Below, piece by piece: positions 16,009-25,059 of a DNA stretch of 52,429 nt. The notes below the pieces were generated by a model that was given only the letters and a program-made list of their open reading frames with translations, ran no database searches and was not told where the DNA came from. The stretch is taken from NCBI RefSeq assembly GCF_937927635.1, contig NZ_CALBRW010000041.1, forward strand, positions 1 through 52,429, read 5' to 3'. The number at the start of each line of letters is the position of its first letter. Positions within the stretch are counted from its first letter, which is position 1. The DNA is from an uncultured Microbacterium sp. GTDB lineage: Bacteria; Actinomycetota; Actinomycetes; Actinomycetales; Microbacteriaceae. A program made the translations under genes and the position numbers.

Positions 16009-16985
16009 TGGGCCTGCGCAAGCCGAAGGAAGCGAAGCCGTCCAAGGGGTCGAAGACGACGCCGGCGAAGGGCAGCGAGTGGACGGCCGGACGTGGGTTC
16101 GGTCAGAAGGCCGTCACCGGTGCGCTGATCGTCGCGGTCGCGTGCGGGCCGCTCGCGTTGGTCAACGCGACCATCAACGGGCAGCCTCGCCAAGCGGTCG
16201 CGCAGGTCGCCGTCGACGCCCCGCTGACCGCCCAGGAGCAGTCGGCGGGGGAGTACGGGGCGGCGTTCGTCGCGGCATGGCTGGGCGCTTCGCGCGAGGA
16301 CGAAGGCACTCTCGCCGCGTACATCAACCCGGCCGCGGTCGGGCAGCTGTCGGCCACCGCATGGAAGTACCGCGACCTCGCCGTGGTGTCGGTGGAGAAG
16401 ACGGACGAGTCGGACCTGATGAGCGTGGTCGTCGCCGCGAACGTCGAGGAGTTCGACATGGAAAGCGAGAGCGGCGCCACCGTCTGGCCGCGCCGCTACT
16501 TCGCCGTCACCGTTCGCGTCACCGACGTCGGTCTGTCGGTGGTGGGTCTGCCCGCCCCGATCGCTGCGCCGGCGAAGGAAGAGAGCGCCGTGCGTCTGGC
16601 GTATGGGCAGACGGTGCTGCAGACCTCGAGCGCCCGGCAGACGGTCGAAGCGTTCCTCTCCGCCTACCTGGCCGGCTCCGGGGAGATCAGTCGCTACGTC
16701 TCGCCCGGTTCGGAGATCTCCGCGATCACCCCCGCGCCGTACATGACCATCACGGTCACCGACGTCAAGAGCGACGTCGAGCCCAGTGACACCCCCAGCA
16801 CGGGATCGGTGGTGCACGTCCTCGCGACAGCTGAGGTTTCGAGCGCCAGCGACCAGCGGCTGACCACGACCTACGCCCTCACGCTCACCGCGCGCGACGG
16901 GCGTTGGGAGACGACGTCCGTCGATCTCGCCCCACTGGAAAGCGCCGCGCCCGGCGCCGACCCCACACCCAACCCGTCTCGATAG
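16008..16985 (+). CDS. TcpC/VirB8-like conjugation protein
   Basis: 325 residues from ATG 16008, overlapping the previous stop; GTG 16005 is the alternative. A basic N-terminal tail is followed by one membrane helix (about 38-55, VTGALIVAVACGPLALVNA), then an extracellular part with two NTF2-like domains. The first runs around FVAAWLGASREDEGTL. The second starts near VEAFLSAYLAGSGEISRY. That is the architecture of TcpC and Tn916 Orf13, the Gram-positive counterpart of VirB8, a scaffold of the T4SS channel. The C-terminus ends in a Pro-rich tail. Confidence 0.8.
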   Translation: MGLRKPKEAKPSKGSKTTPAKGSEWTAGRGFGQKAVTGALIVAVACGPLALVNATINGQPRQAVAQVAVDAPLTAQEQSAGEYGAAFVAAWLGASREDEGTLAAYINPAAVGQLSATAWKYRDLAVVSVEKTDESDLMSVVVAANVEEFDMESESGATVWPRRYFAVTVRVTDVGLSVVGLPAPIAAPAKEESAVRLAYGQTVLQTSSARQTVEAFLSAYLAGSGEISRYVSPGSEISAITPAPYMTITVTDVKSDVEPSDTPSTGSVVHVLATAEVSSASDQRLTTTYALTLTARDGRWETTSVDLAPLESAAPGADPTPNPSR

Positions 16986-17015
16986 CCCGGGACGCACCGA
17001 AAGGACAGCACTGCA

Positions 17016-17291
17016 ATGGCACTCTCCGAATACCTCAACAACCTCTTCTCGACGTGGACCGGCGTCGTGCAGGCGTTCGCGCTGCTCGCCTCGATCGTCC
17101 TGGTCATCGTCGTGGCGATCGTCACCCGCCTGGCCTGGGGCAAGCTCCTGGTCACGTCGCTGGTGGCCGGCTTCGTCATCTGGGCGGTGACGATGAACGG
17201 TCTCGGCTGGTTCTCGCAGACCATCAACAACGAGACCAACGCCGCCCCCGCCGCCATCACCGACGTCGTCGGTCACGACCTGGCTGCCTGA
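17016..17291 (+). CDS. Small two-helix membrane protein, TcpD-like
   Basis: 91 residues with two hydrophobic helices (WTGVVQAFALLASIVLVIVVAIV and LLVTSLVAGFVIWAVTM) separated by a short basic turn, and a hydrophilic Asn/Ala tail. Position between TcpC-like and TcpE-like genes matches the small membrane protein of pCW3 and Tn916 conjugation loci, possibly a VirB2-like or channel-lining subunit. The ribosome binding site GAAAGGACA precedes ATG 17016. Confidence 0.7.
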   Translation: MALSEYLNNLFSTWTGVVQAFALLASIVLVIVVAIVTRLAWGKLLVTSLVAGFVIWAVTMNGLGWFSQTINNETNAAPAAITDVVGHDLAA

Positions 17292-17294
17292 CTC

Positions 17295-17849
17295 GTGGCC
17301 AAAGAGGAGATCGCCCGCTTCTACACGCGGTCGCGCCGATTCCCGAAGATGATCGGTCGGATGACCGACGGGTCTCGCATCCCGGGTGGGCCGTACACGC
17401 TCACCCAGGTCGGCTTCGGCGGTGTGGCTCTCATGGGGCTGCTCGCGACGCGAACGCTGTGGAGCACCGGAGCGACTCTCCTCGATCTGGCTATCACGGT
17501 CGGTGTCGCCTGGGGCGTGACCTGGCTCGTCGGACTCATCCCGATGACTCGCCGCAACCTCGTCCTCGCCTTCGTCGGTGCGGTCGCGGCGATGTTCAAG
17601 CCGCACGGGGGGAGGTATCAGGCCCGCCCGATCCGCCTTGCGCGTCCGCACCAGGCGATCGGCTCGACCCGGATGCCGCCCCCCGTGGCGGACCCACAGG
17701 ACGCCGAGCTCGAGGACGCTGCCCCCGAGCAGCCCCCGGCACTGCCCGAGCGCCGTCCCGAGCGCCCTGCCCCCGCGCCTGCTGCCAAGCCGCGCGCCGC
17801 CGTCAGCGCCGTCGAGCGTCTGCTGCAGCAGTCCAAGAACACGAACTAG
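17295..17849 (+). CDS. TcpE-like conjugation membrane protein
   Basis: 184 residues from GTG 17295. The N-terminal part (FYTRSRRFPKMIGRM) resembles the PrgI/TcpE (VirB3-like) proteins that lead into the VirB4 ATPase. Two membrane helices follow at about 40-58 and 66-84, then a proline-rich cytoplasmic tail of about 70 residues. It follows the two-helix gene by three bases. The stop codon TAG is part of the AGGAG ribosome binding site of the VirB4-type gene. Confidence 0.75.
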   Translation: MAKEEIARFYTRSRRFPKMIGRMTDGSRIPGGPYTLTQVGFGGVALMGLLATRTLWSTGATLLDLAITVGVAWGVTWLVGLIPMTRRNLVLAFVGAVAAMFKPHGGRYQARPIRLARPHQAIGSTRMPPPVADPQDAELEDAAPEQPPALPERRPERPAPAPAAKPRAAVSAVERLLQQSKNTN

Positions 17850-17860
17850 GAGCACGTCTC

Positions 17861-20380
17861 ATGCGCATTCCCGCAGCCTCTTTCGCCGGTCACCTGATGT
17901 GGACCCGTACCGGCACGATCTGGGCCACCTGGCGCCTGCAGGGCCTTCCGCACGGGTACGGCACCGACGAGCTCCGCCAGCTGGTGCTCGGCCAGCACCA
18001 GGCCCTTTTCCAGTCCCTCCGCGGAGAGGCGCTGCTGATCGGTCTGTGCGCGACGAGCGACCCCGTCGACATCGTCGACAAGATGCTCGCCGGCGTCGAC
18101 ATCCGCCAGCACCCCGAATGGGCCGAGGAATGCGCCCTCACCCTCGACTCCCTCGAGGAGATCGCACTGGGCGAGCGCGCCTACTGGCTCTCCATCCCCC
18201 TGTCCGCCGGCAACTGGCGCACCCGCTCGCAGGCGGCCTGGCGCGCCGGCCTCGAGCAGTTCCGCGAGCAGCTGGCGCTTCCTCGCACCACACCCGCCGA
18301 CTCGGAGATCGCCGCGGCCATGGCCGCCGCGCAGGAGATCGAGAACCGCATCCCCGCCGACTTCTACGCGCGCCCCGCCACCGTCGCCGAATACGTCTGG
18401 ATGGCGCTGCACTCCCAGCACCGCGGACTGGACATCGACGGCTCCGTCCCCGAGACCGGCGACGTCGGCATCGCGGAAGTGCCCGCCACTCAGCTGCCCA
18501 CCGCCATGCCGAACCCGTGGCTCGACGAGGGCGGCCAGTCCGACCTCTCTCCGGCCGAGCTCAAGCGGTTCCTGCCGTTCAACCGCCGCTACCTCAAGGT
18601 GCAGAGCCCGCACGCCGATGCCCCCAGCTACCAGATCATGCAGGCCGTCGTGGGAGGCCCCAAGGGCGGATGGCTGATGCCCGGCGTCGAGTGGATCTCC
18701 CGCGTCGAGCAGTACGAGCTCGACGTCGACTGGGCCATCCGGCTCACGGTCACCAGCGCCGACGCCGTCAAGCGCCGCAACAAGCGCGCCGAGGAGCAGC
18801 TGCTCGATCAGGTCGACCAGCAGTCCGGCACCCTCGCCATCACCGGCAGCGGGTCAGATCTCGCGCAGGTCGCCGAGACCCTCGCGGCGTACCACGCCTC
18901 CCTCAACGCCAGCGACAAAGAGGTCGAGGTCCAAGCGACTGTGATCTACGCGGTCGGCGGTCCCGACCCCGCCACCGCGCAGGCTCGCGCCCGCTACATC
19001 GCCGCCGACTACAAGGCCTCCGACTTCCTCCTGGAAGCGCCCCTCGGCGGCCAGGAAGAGCTCTGGTGGGCGATGCAGCCGGGTGTGCCGACCTCGCGCA
19101 TCGTGCGCGACCTGTCCCAGATCACCACCGGCCGCGAGTTCGCGTCCGGCCTGCCCGTCGTCAGCAGTGCCCTCGGCGATGACCGCGGCATCCGTCTCGG
19201 CGACAACATCACCACCGGCCGGCACACCCCGATCCTGGTCGACCTGTTCGGCAACATCCAGGCGGACTCCTCCGGCAGCTTCGGAGTCGTCGCCGAGCTC
19301 GGCGCCGGCAAGAGCGTCCTGCTTAAGAGCGTCGCCGGCGACGTGCTCGATCGCGGCGGGCTGATCGTGGCGCTGGACCGCACCGTGGCCCGCGAGTACG
19401 CCACGTTCGCCGAGTCGCTGCCGGGAACCTCCACCCGCGTCATCGACATGCTCGAGCCGCAGTGGTCGCTGGACCCGCTGCGGGTGCTCGGCCCGCGCAA
19501 GGGCGCCCGCATGGTGCAGTCGCTGTTCTCTCTGATGCTCGGCATCCAGACCATGGACACCCGCGGCGTGCAGCTGTCCGGGCTGCTGGAGGCGGAGTAC
19601 ATGGAGACGCACCGGATCACCAGCCTCGGTGCGCTCATCGAGCACCTGCGGCAGCTGGGGCAGCAGAACGCGGTGGCGGCAGAACTGCTCGGCCTGATCC
19701 GTGTCGTGGCCACCAAGGACTTCGGCGCCGTTCTGTTCGACGAGTCCCTGCCCCCGCTGGATCTCAAAGCCGTCGACGCGGTCGTGTTCACCACCCACGG
19801 GCTGAGCCTGCCCGACCGCGCCGAGGTCGAGAACGAGCACCTGTTCAAGCAGATGCCCATCGAGAAGATCGTCGGCCGAGCCATGTACGCGATGCTCGCC
19901 CAGCTGACTCGCGAGGTCTGCTTCATGGACCGTCACCGGTTCGCGCTGGCGATCTTCGACGAGACCCACCACATCAGCGCCTCCCGCGACGGCCAGGCCG
20001 AACTGCAGACGTTCTTCCGTGACGGCCGCAAGCACGCGGCCGCGGCCGCGGTCGGCTCCCACGACCCCCACGACTTCGGCGACGAGGTCACCCGAGGCCT
20101 GATCCCCATCCGCTTCGTCATGCGCCAGCGCGACGAGACCCTCGCCAAGCGCGCCGTCGACTGGCTGGGCCTGCCCGTCTCTCCCGAGCTCGTCCGCGAG
20201 GTCATGACCGACCTGAGCCCCATCGGCCCCGACCGGAAGGTGCCGCTCGAGCGCCGCGGCGAGGGGATCATGCGCGACGTCCGCGGCCGCTACGGCAAGT
20301 TCCGCAAAACGCTGCCCGCCCGCCCCGAGCGCCGTCAGGCGGTGCTGTCCACTCCCTCCGCCCCCGTGGAGATCTCATGA
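17861..20380 (+). CDS. VirB4-type conjugation ATPase
   Basis: 839 residues from ATG 17861, with AGGAG eight bases upstream. This is the TcpF/ConE/VirB4 ATPase that energises type IV secretion at the membrane. Walker A is ELGAGKS at about residues 477-483. Walker B is LAIFDETHH at about 695, inside the HerA/VirB4 core. The first 470 residues form the N-terminal VirB4 domain with helical, Arg/Ala-rich character. Length is typical. It overlaps the next gene by four bases (ATGA). An in-frame extension upstream to 16904 is rejected because it crosses two membrane-protein genes. Confidence 0.9.
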   Translation: MRIPAASFAGHLMWTRTGTIWATWRLQGLPHGYGTDELRQLVLGQHQALFQSLRGEALLIGLCATSDPVDIVDKMLAGVDIRQHPEWAEECALTLDSLEEIALGERAYWLSIPLSAGNWRTRSQAAWRAGLEQFREQLALPRTTPADSEIAAAMAAAQEIENRIPADFYARPATVAEYVWMALHSQHRGLDIDGSVPETGDVGIAEVPATQLPTAMPNPWLDEGGQSDLSPAELKRFLPFNRRYLKVQSPHADAPSYQIMQAVVGGPKGGWLMPGVEWISRVEQYELDVDWAIRLTVTSADAVKRRNKRAEEQLLDQVDQQSGTLAITGSGSDLAQVAETLAAYHASLNASDKEVEVQATVIYAVGGPDPATAQARARYIAADYKASDFLLEAPLGGQEELWWAMQPGVPTSRIVRDLSQITTGREFASGLPVVSSALGDDRGIRLGDNITTGRHTPILVDLFGNIQADSSGSFGVVAELGAGKSVLLKSVAGDVLDRGGLIVALDRTVAREYATFAESLPGTSTRVIDMLEPQWSLDPLRVLGPRKGARMVQSLFSLMLGIQTMDTRGVQLSGLLEAEYMETHRITSLGALIEHLRQLGQQNAVAAELLGLIRVVATKDFGAVLFDESLPPLDLKAVDAVVFTTHGLSLPDRAEVENEHLFKQMPIEKIVGRAMYAMLAQLTREVCFMDRHRFALAIFDETHHISASRDGQAELQTFFRDGRKHAAAAAVGSHDPHDFGDEVTRGLIPIRFVMRQRDETLAKRAVDWLGLPVSPELVREVMTDLSPIGPDRKVPLERRGEGIMRDVRGRYGKFRKTLPARPERRQAVLSTPSAPVEIS

Positions 20381-22353
20381 TCACGTTCTACGTCGACGCC
20401 TTCCGCTCGATGGGCGGATGGGCCTGGCGCGCCCGGGTCTGGGCGCACCGGCACCCTCGGTGGGCGAGAACCCTCGCCACCGTCGCGCTCATCGGGTACT
20501 TCACGTTCATCCAGGGCCAGACCGCGCACGCGGTGAGCTTCCTCCCGGACGGCGTCGACTACACCGACAGCCACGGCAACCCGTTCTCCAAGTACGGGGT
20601 GATCGACATCAACGCCGGCGACGTGTGGACCCCGGGCACGGTCGTCGTCAACTTCATCGTGCAGCTGCTCTGGTCGATGCAGTACTTCGCGACCGGCGTG
20701 ATCCTCTGGCTGTTCGACTTCCTCCTCAGCTTCGAGTGGGTCGCCTGGCTGGCCACCCCGTTCAACACCCTCGCGGTGTGGGTGCAGGAGCAGCTGGGCA
20801 CGGTCAACTGGATTCCCTTCGCGCTGATGATCAGCGCCCTGGTGGGAGGCATCGCGCTCTACGTCGGGCGTGTGTCCGGCGGCCTCTGGGAAATGCTCGT
20901 CTCCGCCGTCCTCGCCGTCCTGGCGGTGGGGGTGCTCGCCAACCCGGTCGCCACCCTCACGGCCACCGGCGGCGTTCTGGATAACGCGCAGGAGTTCGGC
21001 AGCCAGCTGGCCAACTCGATCGTCGTGGACCCGGACGCCCAGAGCAGCGACGGGACGCTGTCGACCGCGGTCAACGCGACGCTGATGGACATCTTCGTGC
21101 GCGTCCCGTACCAGGTGATCTCCTACGCCCAGGTGCTGCCCGACAACTGCCAGGGGATCTTCGACACCTTCATCCAGTCCGGCGAGCCCCAGACGGCGCT
21201 GCGAGACTGCGCCCCCGAGGCGGCGAGGTTCGCGCACGACAACCCCGGCGGGATGAACATCCTCAACGCCATGGTCGCCGGCGGCGGCGTCTCCGTCATG
21301 TTCGTGTTCGGGATGGTGATCGCGGCGCTGCTGATGGTGTCGGTGGTGTTCTTCCTGGTCGCCGCGGTCAAGTCGATGCTGCTGGTGTACCTGTGCATCC
21401 TCCCGGTCAACCGCGAGCCGCTGTGGAAGGCGATCTCGGACACCTACATGGGCGCGATCAGCCTCGCGGTGATGACCGTCGTGATGGCGCTGTACCTCAA
21501 GATGACCACCTGGATCATGGGGCAGACCGGGTTCCTCCCGCACCAGCTGCGGATGGTTCTGCTGATCATCTTCCTGATCATCGTCATCGTCCTGGTGTGG
21601 CGTGCGCGTCGGGCGACCCTTCGCGCCGGCCGCGGCGTCGCCGGCCAGCTGAACAAGCTCGGCCTCGGCATGAAGCCCGGCCCGAAGGACTCCAACGCCC
21701 TGCTGAAGATGAGCGCGATCGCCAGCATGGCCAACACCGCGAAGGATCTGATCAAGCGCCGACCGGCCAAGCCGAGCGCCGCAGCACTGCCGGAGAAGCC
21801 CGCAGAGCCTGAGCCCGAGCCCGTGACGCTCACCCAGGTCCGCGACCCCGGCCGCGGCCCCCAGGGCGGCGCAGGAGGCGGCAGAGGCCCCTCCGGCGGC
21901 CGCGGACCCTCGCTCGCCCCCGGTGCCGCTCGCAAGGCACTCGGGGCAGCGACCACGGCAACCTCCGTCGCGCAGGGCGCCGCCACCGTCGCGAAGGGAG
22001 CGGCCAGTGGCGGCGTCGCCGGCGCGGCCGCGGCCGGTGCCGTGGTCGTCGGCAAGAGCGTCGCCCGGAAGACCGCAGCCAAGGCCACATCCGCCGCCAC
22101 CAACGCCGCCGCACGTCGGGTGGCGCCCCAGGTCGTCGACGCCGGCGAGCTCAAGGTCGTCAAGGTCGCCGAGACCCGCGCCAGCCGCATCGAGGTCGAC
22201 GCGCAGGGCGTGGCCACCGCGCACCGCAGAGCCGCGACCGGGGTGCAGGACATCTCCTCGCTGCCGCCTCGCCCGACCCAGCGGCCATCCGCCCGCTCGC
22301 TCGAGCGGCGTCGCCAGCTTGAGGCCTACCGCCCGCGGGAGCTCACGCGCTGA
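20377..22353 (+). CDS. VirB6/TcpH-like channel protein
   Basis: 658 residues. After a signal-anchor-like segment (TLATVALIGYFTFIQG ... TAHAVS) come about seven membrane helices between residues 85 and 410, including MILWLFDFLL-like, YVGRVSG-linked and LLIIFLIIVIVLVW segments. The last 240 residues are a Gly/Pro/Ala/Arg-rich, low-complexity cytoplasmic tail. Position after VirB4 and before the hydrolase matches TcpH or the VirB6-like subunit of Gram-positive T4SS. It is coupled to both neighbours by overlapping start/stop codons. Confidence 0.8.
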   Translation: MITFYVDAFRSMGGWAWRARVWAHRHPRWARTLATVALIGYFTFIQGQTAHAVSFLPDGVDYTDSHGNPFSKYGVIDINAGDVWTPGTVVVNFIVQLLWSMQYFATGVILWLFDFLLSFEWVAWLATPFNTLAVWVQEQLGTVNWIPFALMISALVGGIALYVGRVSGGLWEMLVSAVLAVLAVGVLANPVATLTATGGVLDNAQEFGSQLANSIVVDPDAQSSDGTLSTAVNATLMDIFVRVPYQVISYAQVLPDNCQGIFDTFIQSGEPQTALRDCAPEAARFAHDNPGGMNILNAMVAGGGVSVMFVFGMVIAALLMVSVVFFLVAAVKSMLLVYLCILPVNREPLWKAISDTYMGAISLAVMTVVMALYLKMTTWIMGQTGFLPHQLRMVLLIIFLIIVIVLVWRARRATLRAGRGVAGQLNKLGLGMKPGPKDSNALLKMSAIASMANTAKDLIKRRPAKPSAAALPEKPAEPEPEPVTLTQVRDPGRGPQGGAGGGRGPSGGRGPSLAPGAARKALGAATTATSVAQGAATVAKGAASGGVAGAAAAGAVVVGKSVARKTAAKATSAATNAAARRVAPQVVDAGELKVVKVAETRASRIEVDAQGVATAHRRAATGVQDISSLPPRPTQRPSARSLERRRQLEAYRPRELTR

Positions 22354-23720
22354 TGACGGACCTGACAGTGGACGAGGAAGAGAGCCGTTCGCCGTGGAAG
22401 CGGATCGTCGCGGTCCTCTGCGTCGTCGGCCTGATCTTCGCCATGGTCGCCGGCGGGTTCCTCGCGCTGTTCATGGGCATCATCGCCTCCTCTGCCGGCG
22501 CCGTGGGATCGGACGGCTCCGGGTGCGTCCCCACGTCGACGACCGCCTCGGCGTCGTGGGGGGATGCGACGTCGACGCCACCGACCCCGCCGGCGTCGAC
22601 GAGCTCGAAGCCGCCCGCCTCGTCGACGGGCTGGGGGAGCTCGTCGACGGGTGATGCGGCGCCGGCGGCCGCGGCCGCCCCCCAATCGATCGAGATCCCC
22701 TACGGCACCAGCGGCACCGTCACGCTGAACGAGAAGCAGATCGCGATCGCCACCCGCATCATCACGATCGGGCGCGACCTCGGCGTCTCCGACCAGGGCC
22801 TCAAGGTCGCGCTGATGACCGCCTTGCAGGAGTCCCGGCTGCGGATGCTCGCCAACTCCTCCGTCCCCGCGTCGCTCGACTACCCGCACGATGGGGTCGG
22901 CAGCGACCACGACAGCGTCAACCCGTTCCAGCAGCGCGTGTCGGGGTGGGGAACCGTCGCGGAGCTCATGGATCTCGACTACTCCATCAAGGCGTTCTTC
23001 GGCGGCCCCACCGGCCCCAACGGGGGCTCCCCTCGAGGCCTGCTCGACGTCAAGGGCTGGGAGAGCATGGCGCCCGGCGTCGCGGCTCAGACGGTGCAGG
23101 TCAGCGCGTTCCCGGACGCCTACGACAAGTGGGAGCCTGCGGCCGAGCAGCTGATCGCCACCCTCGGCGAGGGCATCACCGGCGGCGGCTGCAGCGGCAG
23201 CATCGAGGGCGAGATCCAGCTGCCCCTGCGCTCCGACTACAACATGACCAGCGGCTACGGACCCCGCAGCAGCGGCGTCCCCGGGGCCTCCACCTGGCAC
23301 GCCGCCATCGACCTGCAGCGCTGGCCCAACCCGTGCGGCGACCCCGTCTACGCGATCCTGCCGGGGAAGGTCACCCTCTCGAGCGCCCTGTGGCTGTCGA
23401 TTGAGCACGCAGACGGGTACGTGGTCTCCTACCTGCACATGTACAAGTCGCAGCGCCCGGTCGACGTCGGCGACACCGTCGAAGCCGGCGAGCAGATCGG
23501 CGTCGTGGGCAACGTCCCGCCCTCCGGCGGCTGCCACCTGGATCTGCGGATCAACGTCGCCAACAACACCAACCCCGAGGTCGCAAAGCTGATCCTCTCT
23601 CAGAACGACACCCGCCTACCGAGGCCGGCCACGCTCCCCGAGCACCAGAACTTCGTCAACCCGGAGGACTTCTTCGATCTCTGGGGCGTCGATCTCTGCC
23701 CGGCCGGTTCCTGCCAGTAG
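22353..23720 (+). CDS. Two-domain T4SS peptidoglycan hydrolase
   Basis: 455 residues. One membrane anchor (about 23-50) precedes a Ser/Thr/Pro-rich stalk. Next is a lytic-transglycosylase-like domain (about 105-270; ALMTALQESRLRM carries the likely catalytic Glu). The C-terminal LytM/M23 peptidase domain (about 285-430) has HAAID (HxxxD) and SYLHMY, but the final HxH is HLD, so aspartate replaces the second histidine. Such hydrolases open the cell wall for the conjugation channel (TcpG/VirB1 role). It is the last gene of the operon; hairpins follow. Confidence 0.8.
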   Translation: MTDLTVDEEESRSPWKRIVAVLCVVGLIFAMVAGGFLALFMGIIASSAGAVGSDGSGCVPTSTTASASWGDATSTPPTPPASTSSKPPASSTGWGSSSTGDAAPAAAAAPQSIEIPYGTSGTVTLNEKQIAIATRIITIGRDLGVSDQGLKVALMTALQESRLRMLANSSVPASLDYPHDGVGSDHDSVNPFQQRVSGWGTVAELMDLDYSIKAFFGGPTGPNGGSPRGLLDVKGWESMAPGVAAQTVQVSAFPDAYDKWEPAAEQLIATLGEGITGGGCSGSIEGEIQLPLRSDYNMTSGYGPRSSGVPGASTWHAAIDLQRWPNPCGDPVYAILPGKVTLSSALWLSIEHADGYVVSYLHMYKSQRPVDVGDTVEAGEQIGVVGNVPPSGGCHLDLRINVANNTNPEVAKLILSQNDTRLPRPATLPEHQNFVNPEDFFDLWGVDLCPAGSCQ

Positions 23721-23740
23721 CAGTGCGGCTGAGCCCCGGA

Positions 23741-23812
23741 CGTCTGGATAACCGGCGGGTAGGCTACCGACTACCCGAACACCTGCGGGCTCTGCCCGCC
23801 ATTTTCCAGACG
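23741..23812. promoter_or_regulatory. Nested inverted repeats between T4SS operon and RHH gene
   Basis: CGTCTGG (23741) pairs with CCAGACG (23806). Inside lie CGGGTAG/CTACCCG (23756/23771) and GCGGGC-TCT-GCCCGC (23785-23799) followed by CATTTT. The inner GC hairpin with a T run is a likely terminator for the T4SS operon. The outer dyads lie directly before the GTG at 23820 and may be an autoregulatory operator. Confidence 0.6.
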
Positions 23813-23819
23813 GTGATGT

Positions 23820-24401
23820 GTGACCGATCGACACGCCCCCCACGTCGACGATCAGGCAGTATCCGGTCCCGCTGCGCGCACCACAGCAACCGGATACCGA
23901 TCTGTTTCGTACTACCTCCCGGCAGCGCTGCACGCGCGGCTCAAGGCTGCCTGGTGGGCGACTCGCGACTGCCCGGATGGTGCGCCGACGCTCTCGTCGC
24001 TCGTGGAGGGGATCTTCCTCGAGTACGTCACGAGGGCTGAGCTCGAGCACAACGGCGGCCGACCGTTCCCGCCCGCACCCCGGGGCGCGCAGGGGCCGCG
24101 AAGCGGCGCCTCGGAAGGTCACCGGCTCGTGGCGTACTACCTCCCCGCGGATCTGCACGCGCGACTCAAGGCCACCTGGTGGGCGCTGCGCGATGCGCGC
24201 ACACCGGCGCTGTCATCGGTGGTCGAGGCGCTGTTCGTCGACGCGGCCGCGAACCTCGAGCAGCGGCACAATCACGGTACCCCGTTCCCACCGGCGCCCG
24301 ACTCCGCACGCGGCGTCAGCCGGGCCGCGGCGGTGCGGCAGGGGGAGTGGATGCGGCGCGAGTGGGAGAATCGTCGCGGCGAGAGCTCCGCTCAGGGCTG
24401 A
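23820..24401 (+). CDS. Internally duplicated RHH-like DNA-binding protein
   Basis: 193 residues from GTG 23820. The protein contains the same unit twice (about residues 26-85 and 98-155): S/A-Y-YLPA-LHARLKA-WWA-RD, then a -LSS-VE-F- helix, an acidic/Asn segment and the end GG/GT-PFPPAP. A strand followed by two helices fits a ribbon-helix-helix fold; the two copies in one chain could form an intramolecular dimer. It may be a partition or conjugation regulator acting on the adjacent dyads or on the TATTGCG sites at 25.06-25.22 kb. The 3' end overlaps the convergent gene by ten bases. Confidence 0.6.
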   Translation: MTDRHAPHVDDQAVSGPAARTTATGYRSVSYYLPAALHARLKAAWWATRDCPDGAPTLSSLVEGIFLEYVTRAELEHNGGRPFPPAPRGAQGPRSGASEGHRLVAYYLPADLHARLKATWWALRDARTPALSSVVEALFVDAAANLEQRHNHGTPFPPAPDSARGVSRAAAVRQGEWMRREWENRRGESSAQG

Positions 24402-24946
24402 GGCGTCGACGCGGTCCCCGTACCCGGCTGACCCGTCGACGCGGCCGGTGAGGTCATGGCGCCCACCGCGCGCTGGAATGCGAAGCGCACCACGCTCCAC
24501 GCTGCGCCCCAGAACCCTCGAGCGAGCCAGCGACCCAGCGCCAGCATCGCGAAGCCCGAGAAGGTCACCAGGGCAGGCCCCGCTGCTCCGGTCAGCGCCA
24601 CCGCCACTCCGCTGAGAGCGAGAGAGGCGGAGGTCGAGATCCCGATACCTGTCGGCGTCATGGTGAGAACGGCCACCCATTGCAGAGCGCCCCTGGCATC
24701 CCGGTCGCGCGTGATCGCGAAGCCGAGCCCGACGACCACCGCGGCCATGACGCCCACGCCCACCCCTGCGACGAGGGCGATGAGGGCGCGCTGGAACAAT
24801 TCGGAGGGTTCCGCCGGATCGACTATCTGATCGAGCGAGCCGGCAAGGATGAGCCCTCCCAGCGGCACGAGAACCCACCCGATGACCCACCGGGTCGCGG
24901 TGCGTCGATCGGGTGGCAGAAGGGTGCTGGCGGTCGCGGAGCTCAC
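24392..24946 (-). CDS. Membrane protein of unknown function
   Basis: 184 residues with four to five hydrophobic helices (WVLVPLGGLILAGSL, LIALVAGVGVGVMAAVVVGLGF, WVAVLTMTPTGIG, ALSGVAVALTGAAGPALVTFSGFAML) and short hydrophilic ends. It is transcribed against its neighbours. No family recognised; plasmid-borne membrane proteins at this position could act in surface exclusion, but that is a guess. ATG 24946 is the only good start. Confidence 0.55.
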   Translation of the reverse strand: MSSATASTLLPPDRRTATRWVIGWVLVPLGGLILAGSLDQIVDPAEPSELFQRALIALVAGVGVGVMAAVVVGLGFAITRDRDARGALQWVAVLTMTPTGIGISTSASLALSGVAVALTGAAGPALVTFSGFAMLALGRWLARGFWGAAWSVVRFAFQRAVGAMTSPAASTGQPGTGTASTPQP

Positions 24947-25059
24947 TCGCCATTTCTAACGCAGCTGCTGCACCGGCCCCGCGAGGGAACGTGTGCCGGG
25001 GGATGTGCGGCCCGGGTCGCCGCCGAGAGAGCGCAGCTGATGCGGTGATGCTGCGGGGA

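Noticed and set aside
15987..17855. Long minus-strand frame opposite the T4SS operon start
   Set aside because: It spans four overlapping plus-strand genes with clear membrane and family features; the product is Arg/Asp/Gly-rich without motifs.
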